Source: Arthrobacter sp. PsM3
GTDB taxonomy: Bacteria > Actinomycetota > Actinomycetes > Actinomycetales > Micrococcaceae
Assembly (NCBI RefSeq): GCF_030433895.1
Contig: NZ_JARUXE010000015.1
Coordinates: 37,067-101,066 of the forward strand
Length of the DNA stretch: 64,000 nt
Direction: 5' to 3'
Shown: piece after piece, positions 40,718 to 48,911 of the stretch
Layout: each line of letters begins with the position of its first letter
Position numbering within the stretch: the first letter of the stretch is position 1
The notes under the pieces: model-generated
Seen by the model: only the letters and a program-made list of their open reading frames with translations
The model's database searches: none
Told to the model about the DNA's origin: nothing
Translations under genes and position numbers: made by a program

Positions 40718-43345
40718 CTAGTTCTTCGGCAGCGCGTCCAGCAGCCGCGCGCAGCGGATGAACCCCAGATGCGAGTACGCCTGGGGGTGGTTCCCCAGAT
40801 GCGTTTCGGTGCCCGGGTCGTACTCCTCCGGCAGCAGCCCGGTGGGGCCGAACAGGTTGACCAGCTGGTCGAACAGGTCCCATGCCTCCTCGATCCGGCC
40901 GACCGCGACATAGGCCTCGATCAGCCATGTTGTGCAGATGTGGAAGCCGCCCTCCAGGCCCGGCAGGCCGTCGTCGTACCGGTAACGGAACACCGTGGGG
41001 CCCACCCGCAGTTCCCGTTCCACCGCGGTGACGGTGTCGAGGAAGCGCTGGTCGCTGACGTCGAGCAGTCCGGAGAGTCCGATGTGCAGCACCGCGGCGT
41101 CCAGGTCCGGGCTGTCGTAGGCCACCGTGTAGGACTCCGCGCTCTCGTCCCAGCCTTCGCGCAGGACTTCCTCGCGGATGGCGGTCGCGGCGGGTTCCCA
41201 CGCCGGAACCGGCGTCCGGCCGTGCCTCGCGGCGGTGCGCAGGGCCCGGTCCAGGGCCACCCAGCACATCACCTTGGTGTAGACGTGGTGCCGCGGTGCC
41301 CGCCGGGCCTCCCAGATGCCGTGGTCCGGCTCGTGCCAGCGGGCCAGGACGGCCGAGGCCATCTGCACCATCAGCTCCCAGTGGGCATCGGAGAGGTCCC
41401 CATGCCGGGCGGACAGGGAGTCGATCAGCTCGGCGATCGGCCCAAAGACGTCCAGCTGCACCTGGTGGTCCGCGGCATTGCCGATCCGCACCGGGCGGGA
41501 GCCAGCGTAGCCGGGGAGGCTCTCGATGATGGCTTCGGTGGACAGTGGTGACCCTGTCACCGAGTACAGCGGGTGCAGCCATTCCGGGCCGGGGGCGTGG
41601 GCCAGGATCCGGCCCAGCCAGGCCAGGAATCCTTCCGCTTCCGAGGTCGAGCCGAGATCCACGAGGGCGTTGACCGTCATCGAGCCGTCCCGCAGCCAGC
41701 AGTACCGGTAATCCCAGTTCCTGGTGCCGCCAATCCCCTCCGGCAGCGAGGTGGTGGGCGCCGCCAGGACGGCTCCGGTGGGCTCGTGGACCAGGGCGCG
41801 GAGCACCAGGGCGGACCGCCGGACCAGGGACGGTTTGACGGCGGGCAGCTGCAGCGCCTGCACCCAACGCCGGGAATGCAGCGCGACGCCGGCACGGCGC
41901 GAGTTCTCCTCCGGAGGCTCGGCGCGCTGGAGGTCGGTGTCGCCGCAGCGCAGGTTCAGCACCACCGGCCCGTGCCGCAGGTTCACCTCGGCGGTGGCGG
42001 TGGCATGCCGGCCGTCCGAGGTGATGGAGAAGCCGGCCCCGGGCGCCAGCAGGATGATGGGGTCCGCGGTCCCCACAACGTGCAGCTCCTCACCGCGGGC
42101 CTCCATGCTGAAGGGCGCGTTGGCGTAGTCCGGGCGGGGCGCAAAGACAATCCGCGCCGTCCCCGTGCCCGAGAGCACCCTGACCAGGCTGGTCACGCCT
42201 TCCGGCGCCGGTTCCAGGTAGTCAGTGACGGTGACGTCGGCCCAGCGGGTTTCCACGATCATGGTGCTGTCCACATAGCGCTGGCCCAGCACCTGGGAGG
42301 CCTTCACCGGTTCGACCGAGAAATGGCCGGCCGCGTCGCCGCCGAGAAGATACGCAAATAGGGATCCCGAGTCCGGCAGCGGGTGGCTCATCCAGCAGAT
42401 TTTGGCGTCCGGTGTGATCAGCGCTGTGGAGGAGCCGTTGCCGATCATCGAATGCCGCTCCAGGCCGACCGCGTCCTCACCAAACAGCCAGGACCGCCGC
42501 AGTTCGAAGAGGATGGCGAGGACCCTCGCGAAGGACTCGGGGTCCCGGAGCCGGTGGGCAGCCTGCGTCGGGCCCTCCCCCACCCGCAGCGCCATGTCCG
42601 GGCCGCGCAAGGTCGCCATCGCCAGCTCGTCACTGGCGGCGTCCCCGGCGTAGAAGGCCGCGCTGGCACCAAGCATGGAGCGCAGATGCTCCAGGGCGGC
42701 TGCCTTGGACGGTTCCACCACGGACAGGTCCAGGACCGAGCCGTCCACGATGAACGAGAGCCCGTGCGCCCGGGCAATGGCCTCCGCCTGGGCGGTGGCC
42801 AGCGCGACGACGTCGGGAGCGGCCGGGCGGGTGTGCACGGACACGGCAACGGGCTTCCGTTCGATGGTGATGCCGCGGTAGGCGCCGACGGTTTCGGCGA
42901 GCGCCTGGCTGGCCTGCTGCAGCACCGATTCGGTGGCCAGGGACAGCCCGTGGGCGTAGCCCATGTCGAATTCGGCGCCGTGCGAACCCACGAGGTGCAC
43001 CTCTGCAGGGAGCCGTGAGACGGCGGCCAAGTCCCGCAGGGAACGCCCCGAGATGACGGCGGCGTGGGTGTTGGGCAGGGCAGCCAGCGCCCGGAGGGCA
43101 ATCGCGGCGCTGCCCAGCGGCAGGGTCTCGGTGGAGATCCCTTCGGCGGCGCACAGGGTCCCGCCGTAGTTGCAGGCCACGAGCAGCCCGGGGGTGCGGG
43201 CCAGGATCTTGAGGTCCGCCAGCAGCTGGGGCGTGAGCCCGTCGTCGGCGGCGTTGGTCTGCACAAAGGCCCGGAGCAGGCCCAGCGGCAGAGATTTCGT
43301 CAGGAGGGCAGAGTCGGCCAGGGCCTGGTTGAGTGGAGTGGGCAT
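40718..43345 (-). CDS. Glycoside hydrolase family 15 enzyme fused to a degenerate trehalose-phosphatase-like HAD domain
   Basis: An 875-aa fusion. Residues about 50-280 match OtsB-type trehalose-6-phosphate phosphatases (SGRSLRDLAAV, SHGAEFDMGYAHG, YAGDAASDELAMATL). However, motif I is CNYGGTL where DxDGT is required: the nucleophile Asp is Asn59 and the acid/base Asp is Gly61, so phosphatase activity should be lost. Residues about 290-870 are GH15 (GGTRNWDYRYCWLRDGSMTV, GIWEARRAPRHHVYTK, GNHPQAYSHLGFI). In actinobacteria such enzymes are glucoamylase- or trehalase-like. I chose ATG 43345, which follows AAGGA. It diverges from the galactoside operon. Confidence 0.87.
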   Translation of the reverse strand: MPTPLNQALADSALLTKSLPLGLLRAFVQTNAADDGLTPQLLADLKILARTPGLLVACNYGGTLCAAEGISTETLPLGSAAIALRALAALPNTHAAVISGRSLRDLAAVSRLPAEVHLVGSHGAEFDMGYAHGLSLATESVLQQASQALAETVGAYRGITIERKPVAVSVHTRPAAPDVVALATAQAEAIARAHGLSFIVDGSVLDLSVVEPSKAAALEHLRSMLGASAAFYAGDAASDELAMATLRGPDMALRVGEGPTQAAHRLRDPESFARVLAILFELRRSWLFGEDAVGLERHSMIGNGSSTALITPDAKICWMSHPLPDSGSLFAYLLGGDAAGHFSVEPVKASQVLGQRYVDSTMIVETRWADVTVTDYLEPAPEGVTSLVRVLSGTGTARIVFAPRPDYANAPFSMEARGEELHVVGTADPIILLAPGAGFSITSDGRHATATAEVNLRHGPVVLNLRCGDTDLQRAEPPEENSRRAGVALHSRRWVQALQLPAVKPSLVRRSALVLRALVHEPTGAVLAAPTTSLPEGIGGTRNWDYRYCWLRDGSMTVNALVDLGSTSEAEGFLAWLGRILAHAPGPEWLHPLYSVTGSPLSTEAIIESLPGYAGSRPVRIGNAADHQVQLDVFGPIAELIDSLSARHGDLSDAHWELMVQMASAVLARWHEPDHGIWEARRAPRHHVYTKVMCWVALDRALRTAARHGRTPVPAWEPAATAIREEVLREGWDESAESYTVAYDSPDLDAAVLHIGLSGLLDVSDQRFLDTVTAVERELRVGPTVFRYRYDDGLPGLEGGFHICTTWLIEAYVAVGRIEEAWDLFDQLVNLFGPTGLLPEEYDPGTETHLGNHPQAYSHLGFIRCARLLDALPKN

Positions 43346-43461
43346 GCGCGGAGTCCTTCGAGTAGTCCCCAATGCCTGCATGAGACCGTCCGAGAAGGAC
43401 GTACTACTAAGTATCCTCCCGGCCCGATTTCCCGCGGGTGTCCCCGCGGTTGCAGCTGTGT

Positions 43462-43487
43462 AACATCCGCAGGGATGTTCCTTTTTG
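43462..43487 (+). promoter_or_regulatory. Short hairpin with T-run in the divergent GH15/galactoside region
   Basis: AACATCC-GCAG-GGATGTT (43462-43479) is followed by CCTTTTT. It looks like a weak terminator on the plus strand, but no gene reads into it from upstream, so an operator is equally likely. Confidence 0.35.
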
Positions 43488-43491
43488 CCTC

Positions 43492-43519
43492 TTGACGTTC
43501 CTTATTGTGCGATTATGAT
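43492..43519 (+). promoter_or_regulatory. Sigma-70-like promoter of the galactoside operon
   Basis: TTGACG at 43492-43497 and TATGAT at 43514-43519 with a 16-nt spacer, unusually close to consensus for this GC-rich genome. The expected start of transcription is near 43526, about 44 nt before the binding-protein ATG. Confidence 0.65.
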
Positions 43520-43528
43520 ACATAGTTA

Positions 43529-43544
43529 TGTGAACTGCCTCACA
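43529..43544 (+). promoter_or_regulatory. CRP/GlxR-type operator
   Basis: TGTGA-ACTGCC-TCACA is a perfect match to the CRP consensus and to the half-sites recognised by actinobacterial GlxR/CRP proteins. It lies just downstream of the -10 element, roughly +4 to +19, where binding would block rather than activate transcription. Confidence 0.7.
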
Positions 43545-43569
43545 CCCGTGATGTTTCAAAGGAGAAATC

Positions 43570-44889
43570 ATGACCATGCACGAAGATGCGCTGCGCCTGG
43601 CCTCCAGCCAGGGCGGCTGGGACCGTCGGACCTTGCTGAAGACGCTGGGTGTGGGAGCAGTCGCGATGGCGGGGGTGCCCCTGTTGGCGGGCTGCACCGG
43701 CGGAAGTGCGCCGGCATCGAGCGGCGGCGCCAAAACGGTCAGTTTCGGTTCCGGATCCTCGGATGAAGTCCCCAAGGCCGCCTACAAGGCCGTCACGGAC
43801 GCTTTTGAGAAGAAGTCCGGCGTCAAGGTCAGCACCAATGTGGTGCCCCACAACGACTTCCAGAACAAGATCAACACGTACCTGCAGGGCAGCCCCGACG
43901 ACGCCTTCACCTGGTTTGCCGGCTACCGGATGCAGTACTACGCGGACAAGGGCTTACTCGCCCCGATCGACGATGTCTGGGAGAAGATCGGGGGCAACTA
44001 CTCCGGCGCCCTCAAGAAGGCTTCCACCGGCACCGACGGCAAGATGTACCTGGTCCCGAACTACAACTACCCCTGGGGTTTCTTCTACCGGAAGAGCCTG
44101 TGGGCCGAGAAGGGCTACCAGGTTCCGAAGACCTTCGATGAGCTCACCGCACTCTCCAAGAAGATGCAGGGCGACGGCCTGATCCCCATCGAATTCGCGG
44201 ACAAAGACGGCTGGCCTGCCATGGGCACCTTCGATTACCTGAACATGCGCCTCAACGGCTACCAGTTCCACATGGACCTCACGGCCCACAAGGAAAGCTG
44301 GGACCAAAAGAAGGTCAGCGACGTGTTCGACACCTGGAAGGCACTGCTGCCGTACCAGAACCCCAATGCCCTGGGCATGACGTGGCAGGATTCCGCCAAA
44401 AACCTCGGCGACAAAAAATCCGGCATGTACCTGCTCGGATCCTTCCTCACCCAGCAGTACACCGACAAGACGGTCGCGGACGACATCGATTTCTTCCCGT
44501 TCCCGGAGATCGCGATGGAAGGCCAGGACGCAATCGAAGCCCCCATCGACGGACTGCTGCTCTCCAAGAAGGGCGGCCAGAACCCGGCCGCCAAGGACTT
44601 CCTCGCCTACCTCGGCACCCCGGAAGGACAAGACGTCTACGCATCCGTGGACTCCTCGAACATCGCCACCGCAAAGGGCGCCGACACGTCGAAATTCTCC
44701 CCGCTGAACAAGAAGATGGCGGAGGCCATCGCCAACGCCAAGAGCATCAGCCAGTTCTTTGACCGCGACGCACTCCCGGCCATGGCCAACAACGTGATGA
44801 TCCCGGCGCTGCAGTCCTTTATCAAGGACGGCAACGTCGACGTCAAGAACCTGGAAGCCCAGGCCAAATCGCTCTACGCCGCCCAGTAG
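43570..44889 (+). CDS. ABC transporter sugar-binding lipoprotein
   Basis: A 439-aa extracellular solute-binding protein, family 1. It has a Tat-type lipoprotein signal: Arg19-Arg20 in WDRRTLLKTLG and lipobox LLAGC with Cys42. The mature part (NVVPHNDFQNKINTYLQGSP, AFTWFAGYRMQYYADKGLLA) is typical of MalE-like proteins. A strong AAAGGAGA ribosome-binding site precedes the ATG. It leads the operon with two permeases and two galactosidases, so a galactoside such as lactose, melibiose, raffinose or a galacto-oligosaccharide is the likely ligand. Confidence 0.92.
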   Translation: MTMHEDALRLASSQGGWDRRTLLKTLGVGAVAMAGVPLLAGCTGGSAPASSGGAKTVSFGSGSSDEVPKAAYKAVTDAFEKKSGVKVSTNVVPHNDFQNKINTYLQGSPDDAFTWFAGYRMQYYADKGLLAPIDDVWEKIGGNYSGALKKASTGTDGKMYLVPNYNYPWGFFYRKSLWAEKGYQVPKTFDELTALSKKMQGDGLIPIEFADKDGWPAMGTFDYLNMRLNGYQFHMDLTAHKESWDQKKVSDVFDTWKALLPYQNPNALGMTWQDSAKNLGDKKSGMYLLGSFLTQQYTDKTVADDIDFFPFPEIAMEGQDAIEAPIDGLLLSKKGGQNPAAKDFLAYLGTPEGQDVYASVDSSNIATAKGADTSKFSPLNKKMAEAIANAKSISQFFDRDALPAMANNVMIPALQSFIKDGNVDVKNLEAQAKSLYAAQ

Positions 44890-44919
44890 CCGCACGCGAT
44901 ATCGAGCAAGGAATCCCCA

Positions 44920-45873
44920 GTGAGCACATCAAGCGACACAACAACTGCCGGGGACCGCGGCACCACGCGGGCCCCGGCAGGGCGGGTCCGGCGTTTGTCC
45001 GGCCGGGACAAGTGGGTACTCGGCTTCATGGTGGGGGTCCCCACCCTCATCCAGCTCGTCCTGGTCTGGATCCCCACGCTGCTCTCCGCGGCCCTGTCCT
45101 TCACCCGGTGGAACGGGCTGAGCCTGACGGACATCAAGAGTGCAGGGGCGGCCAACTACCAGTTCATCGTCAACGACTACCCGCCGTTTTGGCCCGCGGT
45201 CCAGCACAATGTGCTGTGGCTGGTGTTCCTGGCCCTCATCGCCACCCCGCTGGGCCTGCTGCTCGCCATCCTTCTCGACCAGAACATCCGCGGCACCAAG
45301 ATCTACCAAAGCATCTTCTTCACCCCCGTCATGCTGTCGCTGGCCTTGATCGGCGTCATCTGGCAGCTGTTCTACAACCGGGACAGCGGGCTGCTGAACT
45401 TCCTGCTGGGGACCGCCGGCACCCCGCAGGCGGTCGACTGGTTTGGCGACTCCAGCGTCAACATCTGGGCGGCCCTCGTGGCAGCCACGTGGCGGCACGC
45501 CGGCTACGTCATGATCCTCTACCTGGCAGGACTCAAGGGTGTTGACCCCACCCTGCGGGAAGCGGCCCAGATCGACGGCGCCAACGCTGTCCAGACCTTC
45601 TTTCGGGTCATCTTCCCGGCCATGCGGCCGGTCAACGTGATCATCATCGTCATCACGGTGATCGAATCGCTGCGCGCCTTTGACATTGTCTACGTCATCA
45701 ACCGCGGCACGAACGGCCTCGAACTCATCAGCGCCCTCGTCATCCAGAATCTTGTGGGCGAAGGACAGGTGATCGGCGTCGGCTCCGCCCTCGCGGTCAT
45801 CCTCCTGGTCATCTCGCTGGTCCCCATCACCTTCTACCTGTCCCGCGCCTTCGGAAAGGACAAAGAGGCATGA
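44920..45873 (+). CDS. Sugar ABC transporter permease (MalF type)
   Basis: A 317-aa protein with six helices after a cytoplasmic N-terminal tail rich in Thr and Arg. The EAA coupling loop reads LREAAQIDGANAVQTFFRVI, the motif that contacts the ATPase. The GTG start lies 30 nt after the binding-protein stop. It pairs with the next gene to form the channel. No ATPase gene lies in the operon. Confidence 0.93.
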   Translation: MSTSSDTTTAGDRGTTRAPAGRVRRLSGRDKWVLGFMVGVPTLIQLVLVWIPTLLSAALSFTRWNGLSLTDIKSAGAANYQFIVNDYPPFWPAVQHNVLWLVFLALIATPLGLLLAILLDQNIRGTKIYQSIFFTPVMLSLALIGVIWQLFYNRDSGLLNFLLGTAGTPQAVDWFGDSSVNIWAALVAATWRHAGYVMILYLAGLKGVDPTLREAAQIDGANAVQTFFRVIFPAMRPVNVIIIVITVIESLRAFDIVYVINRGTNGLELISALVIQNLVGEGQVIGVGSALAVILLVISLVPITFYLSRAFGKDKEA

Positions 45874-46811
45874 GCATCATCAAGCCGGCCCCGGCCGCGG
45901 CGAGAGGCCACGACGTCGCCGCAGCGCCGCGCACAGGCACCGGCGGCAAAAGACGGGGGCCAGCGAAAAATCACCTCGGCATCCACATCTTCCTGATCGT
46001 GATGGCAGCCATGTGGCTGGTGCCGCTGGGCTGGACCGTCTTCACGTCGCTGCGGCCCAAAGCCGACACCGACAAGTACGGGTACTTCAGCCTTGGCGGG
46101 TCCTTCAATTTCGACAATTTCGTCGAGGCCTGGACCCGGGGCGGGTTTGCGCAGTACGCCTGGAACTCAGTGCTGATCACCGTCCCCTCAGTCATCCTGA
46201 TTCTGTTCTTCGCCTCCATGATGGCCTTCGCCGTCAGCCGGGTGTCCTGGAAATTCAACGTCACGCTGCTGATCATGTTCACGGCCGGCAACCTCCTGCC
46301 GCCCCAGGTCCTCGCGGCTCCCCTGTTCCAGATGTTCAAGCAGCTTGAGCTCCCGTACAGCATCAGCGACTCCGGAAACCTCCTCAACACCTACATCAGC
46401 GTCATCGCCGTCGACACGGCCTTCCAGATCGGCTTCGTCACGTTCGTCCTCTCCAACTACATGAAGGCGCTGTCCCCCGAGTTGACGGAGGCCGCCCTGG
46501 TGGACGGCGCCGGCATCTGGCGGCAGTACTGGGAAATCATCCTCCCCCTCTGCCGGCCGGCACTGGCGGCGATGGGCACGCTCGAGGTCATCTTCATCTA
46601 CAACGACTTCTTCTGGCCGCTGCTCTTTATTCAAAGCGGTGACCGGCTCCCGCTCACCACCGCCGTGAACAACCTCCAGGGCCAGTTCCTCTCCGACTAC
46701 AACCTGATCGCCGCGGGCGCCATGATCACGGCCATTCCGGCCCTCATCATCTACCTGCTCCTGCAGCGGCACTTCGTGGCCGGCCTGACGCTCGGCTCCA
46801 GCAAAGGATAA
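45870..46811 (+). CDS. Sugar ABC transporter permease (MalG type)
   Basis: A 313-aa partner permease. A basic, Ala-rich N-terminal tail of about 35 residues precedes six helices. The EAA loop is LTEAALVDGAGIWRQYWEII, and the C-terminal end HFVAGLTLGSSKG is typical of MalG-like proteins. It overlaps the previous gene by 4 nt (ATGA), and GH42 starts 2 nt after its stop. Confidence 0.93.
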   Translation: MSIIKPAPAAARGHDVAAAPRTGTGGKRRGPAKNHLGIHIFLIVMAAMWLVPLGWTVFTSLRPKADTDKYGYFSLGGSFNFDNFVEAWTRGGFAQYAWNSVLITVPSVILILFFASMMAFAVSRVSWKFNVTLLIMFTAGNLLPPQVLAAPLFQMFKQLELPYSISDSGNLLNTYISVIAVDTAFQIGFVTFVLSNYMKALSPELTEAALVDGAGIWRQYWEIILPLCRPALAAMGTLEVIFIYNDFFWPLLFIQSGDRLPLTTAVNNLQGQFLSDYNLIAAGAMITAIPALIIYLLLQRHFVAGLTLGSSKG

Positions 46812-46813
46812 AC

Positions 46814-48895
46814 GTGGATTACAACAACAACAACGCCGCCATGGACTACATCACCGCCCGGCTGGGCTCCGAAGGGTCCCCGATGCTGGCTTTCGGCGGG
46901 GATTACAACCCGGAGCAGTGGCCGGAAGAAACCTGGGACGAGGATGTCCGGCTCATGCGCGAGGCCGGCGTCAACCTGGTCAGCGTCGGCATCTTCAGCT
47001 GGTCCTTGCTGGAACCGTCCGAGGGCGTCTACGAATTCGGCTGGCTGGACCGTGTGCTGGACCTGCTGCACTCCAACGGCATCCGGGTGGACCTGGCCAA
47101 CGCCACTGCCTCGCCGCCGCCGTGGTTCAGCCACAAGTACCCGGAGTCCCTTCCAGTGACTGCCGACGGCGTGCGCCACAGTTATGGCTCACGGCAGGCC
47201 TTCGCCGCCTCCAGCCCGGACTACCGCCGGGCCGCGGCCGCCCTGACGGAGCAGATTGCGACGAGGTACAAGGACCACCCCGCGGTGGTCATGTGGCATG
47301 TGCACAACGAGTACGGCTGCCACAACCAGCCCGACTTTTCCGACGGCGCCGCCGCAGGCTTCCGGAGCTGGCTGGAGGCCCGCTACGGAACACTCGACGG
47401 CCTGAACGACGCCTGGGGCACCGCATTCTGGTCGCAGCGCTACCACGCCTGGGAAGAAATCCTGCCGCCGCGGACCTCCGGCACATGGGTCAATCCCACC
47501 CAGCAGCTGGACTTCGCCCGGTATTCCTCGGACGAACTCCTCGAGTGCTACAAAGCGGAGGCGGCGATCATCCGCGCGCATTCCCGGCATCCGGTGACCA
47601 CAAACTTCATGGGTTTCAACATGGGGCTGCACCAGCCGGTGGACTACTGGCGCTGGGCCGAACAGATGGACGTGGTTTCCAACGACCACTACCTCATCGC
47701 CGAGGACCTGCGGAACTTCCAGGAGCTTGCCGAGACTGCCGACCTCACCCGCGGCTGGGCGCAGGGCAGGCCATGGCTGCTGATGGAGCACTCCACGTCT
47801 GCGGTCAACTGGCAGCCCCGCAACATCGCCAAGGCGCCCGGCGAGATGCTGCGCAACTCGATGCAGCACGTCGGCCGCGGCGCGGACGGCGCGCTCTTCT
47901 TCCAGTGGCGGGCCTCCCGGGCCGGTGCGGAGAAGTTCCACTCCGGGATGCTGCCGCACGGGGGAACCGACACCAAGGTGTGGCGGGAAGTCGTCCAGCT
48001 GGGGCAGGCACTGCGCAGCATCGCCGAAGTCGCCGGCTCGACCGTGGCCGGCGCGTCCGGCAGCGTCGATGTCGCGATCATCCATGACACCGATGCCCGC
48101 TGGGCATCGGAACTCGATTCGCACCCGAGCGCGGATGCCTCCAACATCGCGGAGACGCGTCGCTGGCATGATGCCTTCTATCGCGCCGGAATCCCGACGG
48201 ACTTCCGCCAAAGCACGGACGATCTGTCCGGCTACCGGCTCGTGGTGGCCCCGATGCAGTACCTTGTGACGGATGCCGGCGCGGCCAACCTGGACGGCTA
48301 TGTGAGGTCCGGCGGGCACCTCGTCGTGACGTACTTCTCCGGCATCGTCAACGAACATGACCACATCAGGCCCGGCAGCTACCCCGGCGCGTTCAGTGAG
48401 CTGCTGGGAGTACGGATGGAGGAATTCTTCCCCCTGCGCGCCGGCGAGTCGGTCCCGCTCAGCGCCTTCGGGGCGGGCTCGTGCTGGAGCGAACTGGGCA
48501 CGGTGAGCACCGCCGAGGTGCTCGCAGCGGCAACGGAGGGGCCGGTGGCCGGTTCCCCGGCGGTGACCCGCAACCACGCAGGAACCGGCCGGGCCTACTA
48601 CGTCGCCACCACGTTGTCCGCCGAAGGCCTCAGCGAGCTGCTGCCCGTTATCTGCGCCGATGCGTCGGTGGAGCCCCTCGTCCCGGACCTTCCGCCCAAC
48701 GTCGAGGTCATCCGGCGCAGCAAGGACGGCACGGACTGGACGTTCTGCATCAACCACGGGGCCGACGACGTCCGGCTGCCCCTTGCGGGGGTAGAACTCA
48801 TCGCCGGCCAGGAGCTCGACGGCGGCCTTGGCCTGGACGCTGGCGCCGTCGCCGTCGTCCGTTCCCGCACAGCATCCACCACCCAACGCCGATGA
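46814..48895 (+). CDS. Beta-galactosidase, GH42
   Basis: A 693-aa cytoplasmic retaining enzyme that cleaves beta-galactosides entering through the ABC system. The barrel begins GGDYNPEQWPEETWDEDVRL. Acid/base Glu166 is in WHVHNEYG and nucleophile Glu325 is in LLMEHSTSAVNWQPRN. The trimerisation domain and a short C-terminal beta domain follow at normal length. It starts at GTG 46814, two bases after the permease stop, with Asn-rich residues 4-7 (NNNN). Confidence 0.95.
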   Translation: MDYNNNNAAMDYITARLGSEGSPMLAFGGDYNPEQWPEETWDEDVRLMREAGVNLVSVGIFSWSLLEPSEGVYEFGWLDRVLDLLHSNGIRVDLANATASPPPWFSHKYPESLPVTADGVRHSYGSRQAFAASSPDYRRAAAALTEQIATRYKDHPAVVMWHVHNEYGCHNQPDFSDGAAAGFRSWLEARYGTLDGLNDAWGTAFWSQRYHAWEEILPPRTSGTWVNPTQQLDFARYSSDELLECYKAEAAIIRAHSRHPVTTNFMGFNMGLHQPVDYWRWAEQMDVVSNDHYLIAEDLRNFQELAETADLTRGWAQGRPWLLMEHSTSAVNWQPRNIAKAPGEMLRNSMQHVGRGADGALFFQWRASRAGAEKFHSGMLPHGGTDTKVWREVVQLGQALRSIAEVAGSTVAGASGSVDVAIIHDTDARWASELDSHPSADASNIAETRRWHDAFYRAGIPTDFRQSTDDLSGYRLVVAPMQYLVTDAGAANLDGYVRSGGHLVVTYFSGIVNEHDHIRPGSYPGAFSELLGVRMEEFFPLRAGESVPLSAFGAGSCWSELGTVSTAEVLAAATEGPVAGSPAVTRNHAGTGRAYYVATTLSAEGLSELLPVICADASVEPLVPDLPPNVEVIRRSKDGTDWTFCINHGADDVRLPLAGVELIAGQELDGGLGLDAGAVAVVRSRTASTTQRR

Positions 48896-48911
48896 TGAGC
48901 ATGGAGCTGCC

